A stretch of 8,916 nt of DNA from Actinomycetota bacterium (GCA_019347775.1 JAHWKP010000061.1:1-8916), one strand, 5' to 3'. Positions 1 through 6,536 are shown, counted from the first letter of the stretch. The notes: generated by a model not told the origin, from the sequence alone. Numbers and translations: made by a program.

Positions 1-317
1 CGGGCGCTGCCGCGGCCGCCGTGGCGCTCCAGCGCGCGGCTGTAAGCGGCGATCGCGTCGGCGGTCAGATCGGCGACGACGGGCGGGCGGCCGAGCTCGT
101 CGCGCAGCACATCGCAAAAGCGCGTGTAGATCGCCAGGTACTGCCGTACGCTCGAGGCGCGCGCGGCGCGCCCGGCGACGAGCTCGCAGACGCCGTAGAG
201 GTTCGCGTCGAGCAACTGTGCCTCGACGGGCAATGTCGGCGCCAGGCGCGCTGCGGGGGGCGCCACGACGAGCTCGACATCGACCGCGGCGGCGGCGCTA
301 TCTGCGAAGTCAGCCAT
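1..317 (-). CDS. Tyrosine recombinase/integrase, N-terminal part (runs off left edge)
   Basis: The minus strand is open from an ATG at 317 to the window edge, giving 105 codons without a stop. An in-frame TGA lies about 40 bases upstream with no other start codon between, so this ATG is the only choice. Residues 1 to about 50 are Ala/Val-rich and uninformative. From about residue 55 the protein has the layout of the SAM-like core-binding domain of tyrosine recombinases: SSVRQYLAIYTRFCDVL, then a linker, then DLTADAIAAYSRAL and a Gly/Arg-rich turn. Such domains clamp DNA before strand exchange. The catalytic domain (R, H, R, Y) would lie outside the window, so activity cannot be judged. It points away from the peroxidase cluster. 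Family placement rests on motif pattern alone. Confidence 0.72.
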   Translation of the reverse strand, partial: MADFADSAAAAVDVELVVAPPAARLAPTLPVEAQLLDANLYGVCELVAGRAARASSVRQYLAIYTRFCDVLRDELGRPPVVADLTADAIAAYSRALERHGGRGSA

Positions 318-337
318 CTTGGTTGTAGAAAACCAGG
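318..337. repeat. Inverted repeat abutting the recombinase start codon
   Basis: CTTGGTT (318-324) and AACCAGG (331-337) form inverted arms, six of seven positions complementary, around a six-base spacer. The repeat touches the recombinase ATG at 317. Short inverted arms around a 6-8 base spacer are the usual shape of a tyrosine recombinase core site, but it could equally be an operator or chance. Confidence 0.35.
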
Positions 338-426
338 CCGCCCGGACGCCCCGGAGTCAGGCTGTCGGGCGCAGGTGAAATGGCAGAGCTCGCGCAGGTC
401 AAGTGGCACAGGCGCGAGCCCGATCC

Positions 427-472
427 GCGTGTCGCACGCCGTGCCGTAGGGGGATTCGCTTACGGAGCACGG
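427..472 (-). terminator. Hairpin downstream of the peroxidase gene
   Basis: Three bases after the peroxidase stop the minus strand can fold into a ten-base-pair stem: plus-strand arms 439-448 and 461-472, with a two-base bulge and a 12-base loop. A second small hairpin, GCGTG-TCG-CACGC, follows at 427-439. There is no U tract. Position and strength suit a transcription end for the cluster, in the tract-less style common in high-GC actinobacteria. Confidence 0.5.
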
Positions 473-474
473 GG

Positions 475-1692
475 TCAGGATCCGAATAGTCCGGCGCCCG
501 GGAACGGTTGCTCTCGCGGGGGCACCGCATAGAACCCGGCCGCCTCGAGGCTCAACAGTTCGATCGGCTCAGGTTCGCCCGGCCCGCGATCCGGGCGGCC
601 GCCGAAGTTCACCCCACCCAGCCAGCTGGGGAGGCCGAGGATCTGCCAAAGATGTTCGAGATCGCGCTGGAAGCTGACGAAGTTGAGCCCGAGGTCCGGG
701 CCCCCCGGTCCTATTTCCGCGAGGTACTCGTAGCCTTGGCGAAAGATCCGGTGGCCGGCGTGGCTCGTCGGCTCGACGCGATTCTGGTTGGCGCGGTGGA
801 TGTGCGACGCCTCTACCACCGGATCGCCCGTCTCCGGCGGGTCGCGAAACTTGTCGCGGTCCTGAGGCGGCGCATCGGGTGCTGCGGGGCAGCCGGCATA
901 CGCTCTGGGAGCGAGCTCTCCGTCGGCCTCGGCGGTGCCCTCCAGCGCACAGCCGGTCAGCTTGTCGCGCCCGACTACCAGTTCCTGGGCGCTCCTCGAG
1001 AGGCTGCGCCACCGGCCCAGGTCCACCGCGCAGCGCAGGAACGCGAGATACGTGCCGCCCCTGTTCCACCCCGGGTCGCCCTGACACTCCACTGCGGCCA
1101 GACGCTGACTCGGGCGAATGTTGCTCACGCCGTCGTGAAAGCCGATCCAGCTTCGCCCGTCGTCGCGGGCGAAGCCCTCGAAGCTCCCGGTGATGACGAG
1201 CGGCAACTCGTCGTCGACGATGACTTTCCACACTTCCACCGCAGCTCGACTGGTCGCCTGGGAGTCTCGGCCAGTGAGCTGCAGGCAGAGATCGCTTTCA
1301 CCGCCCCGATGGCCGCCAGCGGCCCAGGGCAGGTTGGCGAACGGCTCGCGGGGCCGGGCCAGGGGAGTCAGCTGCGCCGGCCTCTCCGCCTCGGTCAGGC
1401 TCTTGGCGGGATCGAAGAAGCTCGCACCGTAGCCCAGCAAGAAGTCGAAGGTGCCGGGCCGGATGGGCTGATCCTCTTCGCCCTCCTTGGTGGCCCGAAG
1501 ATCTCTGACCATCCCCGCGTGCAGGTCGGTGAGGACCCCCCAGATCCTCTCCACCCCGGTGCGTGCTGCCGCGGCGTCCGTGCCGTCCTCGATCTGGATG
1601 GTGAGCATGAGGAACCCGTTGGGCGGGGGTATAGCGGGACTGAGGTAGATGCCGTCCTGCAGCTCTCCGGTGTCTACGAACGTTGGCGACAT
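475..1692 (-). CDS. DyP-type haem peroxidase
   Basis: A 405-residue dye-decolourising-type peroxidase, expected to bind haem b and oxidise substrates with hydrogen peroxide. The family signature GFHDG is at residues 184-188 (D187 the distal Asp). The proximal haem ligand is most likely H297 in SHIHRANQNR, and R315 of RIFRQGYEY lies 18 residues later, the spacing I recall between haem His and distal Arg in characterised DyPs. The family's C-terminal GLNFVSFQRDLE is at 335-346. The N-terminus (ELQDGIYL) matches the usual DyP opening strand. No Tat or Sec signal is visible, so the enzyme is probably cytoplasmic. The segment between D187 and H297 is long and the His motif departs from the common HIRxxNPR form. 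ATG at 1692 follows the upstream TAA by three bases with no strong Shine-Dalgarno, implying translational coupling. No encapsulin gene or EfeO/EfeU-like gene lies nearby. Natural substrate unknown. Confidence 0.9.
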   Translation of the reverse strand: MSPTFVDTGELQDGIYLSPAIPPPNGFLMLTIQIEDGTDAAAARTGVERIWGVLTDLHAGMVRDLRATKEGEEDQPIRPGTFDFLLGYGASFFDPAKSLTEAERPAQLTPLARPREPFANLPWAAGGHRGGESDLCLQLTGRDSQATSRAAVEVWKVIVDDELPLVITGSFEGFARDDGRSWIGFHDGVSNIRPSQRLAAVECQGDPGWNRGGTYLAFLRCAVDLGRWRSLSRSAQELVVGRDKLTGCALEGTAEADGELAPRAYAGCPAAPDAPPQDRDKFRDPPETGDPVVEASHIHRANQNRVEPTSHAGHRIFRQGYEYLAEIGPGGPDLGLNFVSFQRDLEHLWQILGLPSWLGGVNFGGRPDRGPGEPEPIELLSLEAAGFYAVPPREQPFPGAGLFGS

Positions 1693-1695
1693 GGC

Positions 1696-2883
1696 TTACT
1701 CGGTGGCGGCTTCAATCAAGGCCGCGGACTCCTGGAGGCCCTCGCACTCATCGCGTGCGGCACACGGCACGGGATCTGCGGGCGGGAGCAGGTCGGCCTC
1801 CACCTGAACGATACCCGGGTCGCCGACGCGTACATAGACGGCGATCTCGACCAGTTCGGCGATCTGAGCGCCCCATCGCATCGGCTCGCCGGTCCGACGC
1901 GAGATGATGTCGCTCAAGTTGAAGCCGGCGTCCTGCGGAACCTCCAGAGTGAGGCGCTGGTGGCGGACCAAGCCGTCGGCCAGAGGGGGGCCCTGTCGGC
2001 TTCGCTGAAACCACTCGTCGGGGATTGGCTGGCCGCCGGGATCGAGCAGGTCCTGGCTTTGCACCGCGGCGATGTACACCCCGATGGGGTCATCGAAGCG
2101 GATCGGCCTTCCCTCGGTCGCGACCCTCACGATCCGCTCGGCGATGAGCGGGTCAGAGGCCCGGCAGTCCTGGGCGGCGCCTCCGGTAAGCCTGGGGATC
2201 GCCTCGCTGCCCGACGGGAAGCGGGGTTCTCCATCGACGCCGTCCGTGATACGCAGGGCCACCGCCGAGGCCGCGACCAGGTTGACCAGCGCAAACAGCG
2301 AGTTGTCACCTCGGGAGAGGCAGGTGATGGCTCGCTCCCCGTTGTTCAACGAGCCCGGCGACCCCGGCCAATTCTTATCGGTCAGGCTCCGTCCCAGGAA
2401 CCTCCTGGAGAACGCCTCAGCGCGAGCATCGCTGGTGTCACGGTCCAGGTCTCCGAACACCTCCCCCGCCCCCAACGAGGGCTCATCGGCAAACTCGGAG
2501 ACCAGTTCGACCAGACGCTCGGGCCGGTGGCGGGCCAGGAGGACCCAGTAGTCGCCTAGCTCTGTGGTCAGCTCGAACCGCGTGGGGCCAGCTTCATCTC
2601 GGAGTACACGCCACTCCGCGTACTCCTCCTGAAAGAACAAGCGGCCGGTCTCGCCCGACGGTAGGTGCGCGTCACAGCGTTGGTCGGCAAGGCCTCCTCC
2701 TAGGCAGGCTCGTGCGCGAACCGGCACGGCCGGCCAGTCCGGTACCCCCAGCTCGGTGGCGTTCGTGCGATTCGCTTGGGTAAGACTCGGAGGAGGCTTG
2801 ACCGAGGCGGTGACCTCTGCGACACGCGCGTCCCAGCTGCCTAGCTCCTCACCGAGCTCGGTCAGACCTCCGGGAGCTCCCAC
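1696..2883 (-). CDS. Uncharacterised protein, paralogue of the 341-residue protein
   Basis: I do not recognise a named domain. The frame is open back to a GTG at 2961 (421 residues), but I prefer the GTG at 2883 (395 residues): GAAAGGA lies at 2888-2894, a promoter-like element overlaps the longer N-terminus, and similarity to the neighbouring 341-residue protein begins at PGGLT just after this start. Motifs shared with that paralogue, in order: EYAEW at 87-91, TTEL at 106-109 followed by DYW, SDPLI at 243-247, DPIGVYI at 265-271, and GEPMRWGAQIAEL at 332-344. It is longer in the middle and at the acidic C-terminus. There is no signal peptide, membrane helix or CxxCH. Its TAA stop is three bases before the peroxidase ATG, so the two are almost certainly co-translated and the product may act with the peroxidase. 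The role is unknown. Confidence 0.8.
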   Translation of the reverse strand: MGAPGGLTELGEELGSWDARVAEVTASVKPPPSLTQANRTNATELGVPDWPAVPVRARACLGGGLADQRCDAHLPSGETGRLFFQEEYAEWRVLRDEAGPTRFELTTELGDYWVLLARHRPERLVELVSEFADEPSLGAGEVFGDLDRDTSDARAEAFSRRFLGRSLTDKNWPGSPGSLNNGERAITCLSRGDNSLFALVNLVAASAVALRITDGVDGEPRFPSGSEAIPRLTGGAAQDCRASDPLIAERIVRVATEGRPIRFDDPIGVYIAAVQSQDLLDPGGQPIPDEWFQRSRQGPPLADGLVRHQRLTLEVPQDAGFNLSDIISRRTGEPMRWGAQIAELVEIAVYVRVGDPGIVQVEADLLPPADPVPCAARDECEGLQESAALIEAATE

Positions 2884-2887
2884 TGCG

Positions 2888-2894
2888 TCCTTTC
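2888..2894 (-). promoter_or_regulatory. Ribosome binding site deciding the 2883 start
   Basis: The minus strand reads GAAAGGA, then four bases, then GTG at 2883. The alternative upstream GTG at 2961 has no comparable site, so this element argues for the shorter protein. Confidence 0.55.
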
Positions 2895-2928
2895 TGACGG
2901 CGCTGCGATTGCGAATGGCCCGGCCGTC

Positions 2929-2958
2929 ATCGTACCTCTGGCGCCCACGCCTCGGCAA
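2929..2958 (-). promoter_or_regulatory. Candidate internal promoter for the 395-residue protein and the peroxidase
   Basis: On the minus strand TTGCCG (2953-2958) and TACGAT (2929-2934) are separated by 18 bases, a fair match to the housekeeping sigma-70-type consensus of high-GC actinobacteria. A start near 2922 would give a leader of about 40 bases containing the GAAAGGA site. It would let the last two genes be expressed apart from the first two. Confidence 0.45.
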
Positions 2959-3246
2959 CACCGCTTCGTGACTCTGGCGCTACCGGAAACGAGGCGTCGG
3001 CTTCACCTTTGTCCCTCCTCCGTCTCCGATCACCGACCGCTCTAGGCCCCGAGTTCGCCATCTGGCTGGATGCAGACGGCGCCGACTATTCCTCTAGCCC
3101 GGAGCCGCGTTAGGTCTCTTCTACCGCTTTGCCGGGCGGTTCTTGGAGTCGTTCATCGAGCCTCGCCGTATCGATCGCGGCGGGTCGAGAATGCGCGCTG
3201 CCGCGGGCTCAGTGGTGTGAGGTTCACTCAGCGCCTCTCGCACACG

Positions 3247-3298
3247 GGCGCTCAACCGAGCCGATAAGACGCCCGCCGGGAAGGATCACATGAGCGCC
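3247..3298 (-). terminator. Inverted repeat after the 341-residue gene
   Basis: GGCGCTCA (3247-3254) and TGAGCGCC (3291-3298) are perfect eight-base inverted arms around 36 bases that contain a further GC-rich self-complementary stretch (CCCGCCGGG). It begins about 30 bases past the stop codon. A terminator or processing hairpin is likely, although the loop is long and there is no T tract. Confidence 0.35.
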
Positions 3299-3330
3299 TG
3301 ACGGTGTCGTAGGCGGCGCCGACGGTGCGC

Positions 3331-4356
3331 TCAGGCGACGCAGCCCGCCGTCTCTGGATCGACCGAGCCGCGGCTGTGCGAGAGCGCGACGATCCGGACC
3401 CGGACCAGATCGGCGAGCTGGGCGCCGAAGCGCAGAGGCGCTCCCCGAACTCGTACGTCCTTGAGCGTACCTGCCTCCTCGGGCAGCGAAAAGCTTGCGC
3501 GCACGGCGTGCTCGGCCGTCCCGCGCTCCACATGCCAGCAATCCTCAAGCGTCACTCCTGCGGGCAGCTCAAGGCCCTCAGGGCGGATTCCGTCGATGTA
3601 GAGGCCGACGGGGTCTTCGAGGGTGATCTTGTCGCCCAGTGTTGCGAGGCCGTTGATCGCGGCGGCGATCTGAGGATCGCTGCTTCGCAGCGGCTCACCG
3701 AAATGCCCGCAGCTGACGAGGTCCTGGGGGCTTGTGACCAGCGTGTCATCGCGGAAGCGAAGCACGGTCGCGTCCGAGGCGAGGGATACTGCGGCGGACA
3801 GGTTGTTGGGACCGGTGCGAAGGTGCATGATTTTCCCCTCGGTGGTCTGCCTGTTGAGGGAGTTGTTTCGGTCATAGGCTCCGCCGGGGGCGATCTGCTC
3901 GGGGCTGGCGTTCGGATCGACATGCTCTCGGTAGAGCGCCAGCGCTGCCTCGGCGTCGCTCTCGTGTAGGACCTCGAAGTACTCCGGCAGCTCGGTCGTG
4001 AAGGTGACGCGAAGGATCGGGTCTGTGGCACCAGGGCCGGCGCGCTTGACGCTCCACTCGCAGTACTCGTCCTGGCGATCGCGGCTCGCATCAGCAATCT
4101 GCACGCGCCGGTCGGGCGAGTTGGTAGTGGCGTTGAGCGTCGCGGGAAACGCGGGCCAGCGAACGGGGTGGCGAAGCGCGTCGGCCGGCGTGTCCTCGCC
4201 CTCGTCGGTCGGGTCATAGAGTGAACGACTGCGCCTTGCCGCCGGCGACATGAATTCGGCGACCTTCTTGTGCCAGGCCTCGTCGAGTTTCTTCTGGTCG
4301 ACCGAGATAGCGTCCGTGAGCGCGCCAGGAACCGTGAACCGCTCAAGGCCTGCCAT
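3331..4356 (-). CDS. Uncharacterised protein, paralogue of the 395-residue protein
   Basis: A 341-residue soluble protein with no domain I can name. Its ATG at 4356 overlaps the upstream TGA as TGATG, so it is translated by coupling to the 528-residue gene, and no strong Shine-Dalgarno is needed or seen. Features in order: PGALT near the N-terminus, EYCEW at 97-101, TTEL at 120-123 followed by PEYF, YDRNNSLN at 161-168, SDPQI at 226-230, DPVGLYI at 248-254, and GAPLRFGAQLADL at 305-317. Most recur in the same order in the 395-residue product, so the two arose by duplication or belong to one family. I have a loose impression of similar uncharacterised proteins in other bacteria but cannot name a family. 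There is no signal peptide, membrane helix or CxxCH. A structural or scaffold role beside the peroxidase is possible, but this is only inference. Confidence 0.82.
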   Translation of the reverse strand: MAGLERFTVPGALTDAISVDQKKLDEAWHKKVAEFMSPAARRSRSLYDPTDEGEDTPADALRHPVRWPAFPATLNATTNSPDRRVQIADASRDRQDEYCEWSVKRAGPGATDPILRVTFTTELPEYFEVLHESDAEAALALYREHVDPNASPEQIAPGGAYDRNNSLNRQTTEGKIMHLRTGPNNLSAAVSLASDATVLRFRDDTLVTSPQDLVSCGHFGEPLRSSDPQIAAAINGLATLGDKITLEDPVGLYIDGIRPEGLELPAGVTLEDCWHVERGTAEHAVRASFSLPEEAGTLKDVRVRGAPLRFGAQLADLVRVRIVALSHSRGSVDPETAGCVA

Positions 4357-5942
4357 CAGCCGACCGGCAGGACTTGGGCCCCGGGGCTCATCCGCAGCCT
4401 TTCCCCTAGCTTCGCCGGCGGCGTGGCGAAGAGGAAGTCGACCTCGCTGTGGATGGGCATATCGCTCACCTGCTCGCGGCGCGATTGGGCGAGCCGAAAG
4501 ACCTCCTTGGCGCCTTCTGGGCCGGCCAGGAGATTCTTGATCGCCTCCGCATAGGCGGCGATCCCCTCTTGGGCGAGGTCTTTCCAGCCTTCCTCACCAG
4601 CGTTCCAAAGCTCGGCGAACTCCGCCTCGGGGGCGCCCTCTTCACCAGCTTCGGAAGAGCCGGCGATCGCATCGCCCAGGCGCTGCGAGAATCCGTCCGC
4701 TGGGATGTCCCCGGTGACGTGGCGGGCGAGCGCTGCGCGGCGCTCTGAGAGCACCGGGTTTGCGAAGTCGACCATCAGCGCGCAGCCGATCAGGCGCCGG
4801 CTGAGCAGAGTGCCCTCGTCGGGATCGTCCTTCTTGGGAGCGGCCAACGCCAGCAGCTCGGTGTCCTCGAAGGCGGGCTCTGGCACCAGGAAGGCGAAGT
4901 GGGTATCCGAGGGCACGGGAACCAGCGGCTCGCCGTTCTCCCGCAAAGTGATCCCGTGCTCGGTGAGCGCTTCGCGGTAGGCGAGGCTTTGCACCTGCAG
5001 CTTGTCGGGCTCTGGCAGCTCGAGACCGCAGATGTCCCGGAGGGCGTGGGCGTTCAAGAAGAAGGCGATCGGCGCCGCAAAGCTGTCGACCTCGCCGCGC
5101 ATCACCTTCGACCACTCGATGTCGGCAGAGATCAAGTTCACGGTCGGTGTGGCAAAGAGCGGCTGCAGAAGTCGCAGCGCGTCGCCAACGAGGTCGTCGG
5201 TGACCGCGCGATCAAGGCGAATGCGATTCCAGCGGCGAACGGAGTCTTGGATCTGCGCCTCAAACGTCTCGGCGCCGATCGCGTCCATAAACCACGGATG
5301 GGCGGCGATCTGCGGCGCGACCGCGGGCGGGACCGGGGCGCGGAACGACTTCCAGTGGACCCAAGGCAGCCGCAGCTCCTTCATGATCGCGTTCCCCGAG
5401 GGGTGGCTTTCGAAGGGCCCCGCACCCGCCGAGCCGGAGCGAAGGGCATCGGCTGAGTTCCCGGCCAGAATCCAGGGCTGGCCAGGAGTGGTCTGGTAGT
5501 AGTTGAAGCCGCCGGCCGAGTCATCCCATGCCATGACCTCGACCAGACCCTCGGCCTCCGGCGTTTGGGCGGCGACGACAATCTCGGGCCCCGCGTTTGG
5601 CACTCGGGTTCGCGTGACTAGGAAGGTCCGCACGCTCGCCCTGGGATTGTCCGCGGGAAGCTGGCTCCCCTCACCCACGATGAAGCTGGTCTGAGAGTCC
5701 GCCGGCGCGGCGTTGGGAACCGTCTGGTCGAGCATGTCGAGCACGCCCTGGGCCGTGCGGGGGAACAAACCGGAGGCGAAAGGGCCCTTGGCTAGCGGGT
5801 CTCCTAGATGACCGATTTCCTCGGCTGAGACCACCTTAGGTGGCTCGCCCGAGCCCACGACGAAGCGAACGAGCGAGTCCTGGTCGCCTTCGGCGGTGCG
5901 AAGCACGCCGCAGTCCAGATCCTGGACGGCCTCCGCTCCCAT
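4356..5942 (-). CDS. Uncharacterised 528-residue protein, first gene of the peroxidase cluster
   Basis: The frame is open to a TTG at 5957 and an ATG at 5954, but the ATG at 5942 is best placed behind GGAAGGGAG (5944-5952). That gives 528 residues. I do not recognise the family. The middle is rich in aromatics and His: FNYYQTTPGQPW at about 147-158, then HPSGNAIMKEL and LPWVHWKSF at about 180-200, AAHPWF at 213-218, and SVRRWNRIRLDRA at about 234-246. The C-terminal third is acidic and helical-looking, with AGEEGAPEAEFAEL at about 432-445. Only three cysteines are visible, with no CxxCH, no signal peptide and no membrane helix. The TGA overlaps the next ATG, so it is made together with the 341-residue protein, probably in matched amounts. 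The conserved-looking His/Trp segment would be the first place to look for a cofactor or metal site, though nothing proves one. Confidence 0.82.
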   Translation of the reverse strand: MGAEAVQDLDCGVLRTAEGDQDSLVRFVVGSGEPPKVVSAEEIGHLGDPLAKGPFASGLFPRTAQGVLDMLDQTVPNAAPADSQTSFIVGEGSQLPADNPRASVRTFLVTRTRVPNAGPEIVVAAQTPEAEGLVEVMAWDDSAGGFNYYQTTPGQPWILAGNSADALRSGSAGAGPFESHPSGNAIMKELRLPWVHWKSFRAPVPPAVAPQIAAHPWFMDAIGAETFEAQIQDSVRRWNRIRLDRAVTDDLVGDALRLLQPLFATPTVNLISADIEWSKVMRGEVDSFAAPIAFFLNAHALRDICGLELPEPDKLQVQSLAYREALTEHGITLRENGEPLVPVPSDTHFAFLVPEPAFEDTELLALAAPKKDDPDEGTLLSRRLIGCALMVDFANPVLSERRAALARHVTGDIPADGFSQRLGDAIAGSSEAGEEGAPEAEFAELWNAGEEGWKDLAQEGIAAYAEAIKNLLAGPEGAKEVFRLAQSRREQVSDMPIHSEVDFLFATPPAKLGERLRMSPGAQVLPVG

Positions 5943-5962
5943 TCTCCCTTCCATCAATAGCG

Positions 5963-5968
5963 ATCGTA
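5963..5968 (-). promoter_or_regulatory. Weak -10-like element before the 528-residue gene
   Basis: TACGAT sits 20 bases upstream of the chosen ATG and is identical to the -10 proposed at 2929-2934. No good -35 is present at 16-19 bases, so this may be an extended or alternative-sigma promoter, or chance. Confidence 0.22.
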
Positions 5969-6173
5969 GCGAAGGGCGCGTAGGTGGACTGCGTTGCGAG
6001 ACGGGGCGTACTCAACAGGGAGGGAAGCGGGAGAGCTTGCGCGATCGGCAGACCTGTTGCACCTGGACGCTCCTTCTCAACCGTCAGGGACCCTCACTCG
6101 TGCCGGTCTCTTATCACTCCGGTCGTCGTGCTTTGTCTCCTGGCCGTGCCTCGTCCGCTAGGGCGAGCCGCCA

Positions 6174-6227
6174 GCTCTCGGCTCGGCCACCTGCTCTGAC
6201 TACTCCAACCAGGCCGAGGCCGAGAGC
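6174..6227. repeat. Long imperfect inverted repeat
   Basis: The 15-base arm 6174-6188 (GCTCTCGGCTCGGCC) and the 16-base arm 6212-6227 (GGCCGAGGCCGAGAGC) are complementary apart from one bulged base, with a 23-base loop. It could be a bidirectional terminator, a recombination-protein site or a structured leader. Confidence 0.5.
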
Positions 6228-6321
6228 CAGGGTCGACCGGACGCGATGCGGCAGATAGCCTCGACGCCCGAGCCGATGTTCCACAGGGGAGGCCCGACCG
6301 GTACACCGCCTCGGCGTCGGG

Positions 6322-6336
6322 GGCGCCTGAGGCGCC
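6322..6336. repeat. GGCGCC hairpin
   Basis: GGCGCC, TGA, GGCGCC forms a six-base-pair stem with a three-base loop. It lies 14 bases before the larger nested hairpin and may belong to the same folded RNA. Confidence 0.4.
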
Positions 6337-6349
6337 GGGCGGTGGGGTG

Positions 6350-6400
6350 TCCCGTAGCACCCGCCGGGTGAAATGCCCGGTGAGGGTGCCCTCTACGGGA
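6350..6400 (+). other. Nested three-helix hairpin, possible structured RNA element
   Basis: Three stacked helices can form: 6350-6356 with 6394-6400 (TCCCGTA/TACGGGA, seven pairs), 6357-6362 with 6384-6389 (GCACCC/GGGTGC, six pairs) and 6364-6368 with 6376-6380 (CCGGG/CCCGG, five pairs), closing on the loop TGAAATG. Small bulges separate the helices (G opposite TGA, and a four-base CCTC bulge). Eighteen pairs in 51 bases is more than I expect by chance even at this GC. It ends about 150 bases before the 63-residue gene. I compared it mentally with group II intron domain V, cobalamin, SAM and TPP riboswitches and SRP RNA, and found no match. The strand is assumed from the downstream genes. Confidence 0.45.
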
Positions 6401-6536
6401 GGCTTGGCCGGCATATGCTCCTGTTTCTGGGTGGTTTCAGGACTCTTTGCGTCAGTCGGGGCGGTAGCGTGCGACCAGCCCCTACTACCACGAGAAGCCC
6501 CCGCGCCGGGCGGGCTGGCCGGGGCGCGAACACCCC

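Larger units (their letters stand above)
2884..3330 (-). other. Intergenic gap inside the peroxidase cluster
   Basis: No convincing gene is seen in these 447 bases. They hold, in minus-strand order, a large inverted repeat just after the 341-residue gene, stop-rich sequence, a strong GGAGGAGGG before a GTG at 3006 that opens only eight codons and ends in TAG (2980-2982), then the promoter-like element. The eight-codon frame is the same frame as the downstream gene. This looks like an insulated junction between two transcription units rather than a lost gene. Confidence 0.5.

Noticed and set aside
65..409. Minus-strand 114-codon frame at the left edge
   Set aside because: It is Ser/Arg/Pro-rich and out of frame with the recombinase reading, which fits the core-binding domain much better.
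318..474. tRNA gene as integration target beside the recombinase
   Set aside because: No GGTTCGAATCC-like T arm or cloverleaf could be found on either strand.
475..1692. DyP as encapsulin cargo
   Set aside because: No encapsulin-like gene is in the window, and the C-terminus (PPREQPFPGAGLFGS) is not an obvious cargo-loading peptide, although a short C-terminal tag cannot be fully excluded.
508..2559. A 683-codon plus-strand open frame opposite the peroxidase and the 395-residue gene
   Set aside because: It is antisense to two well-supported minus-strand genes, has no domain motif, and long antisense frames are expected in high-GC DNA with GC-rich third positions.
3325..3969. A 214-codon plus-strand frame
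   Set aside because: It is a shadow of the 341-residue gene. Its composition follows the opposite strand's codons and there is no ribosome site.
4899..5456. Plus-strand frame of 185 codons
   Set aside because: It is antisense to the 528-residue gene, with no start signal or recognisable motif.
6350..6400. Group II intron domain V or a known riboswitch
   Set aside because: GTGAAA is present in the loop region, but domain V needs a GNRA tetraloop, a two-base bulge and an AGC triad, none of which fit. There is no reverse transcriptase nearby, and the cobalamin, SAM and TPP signature boxes are absent.
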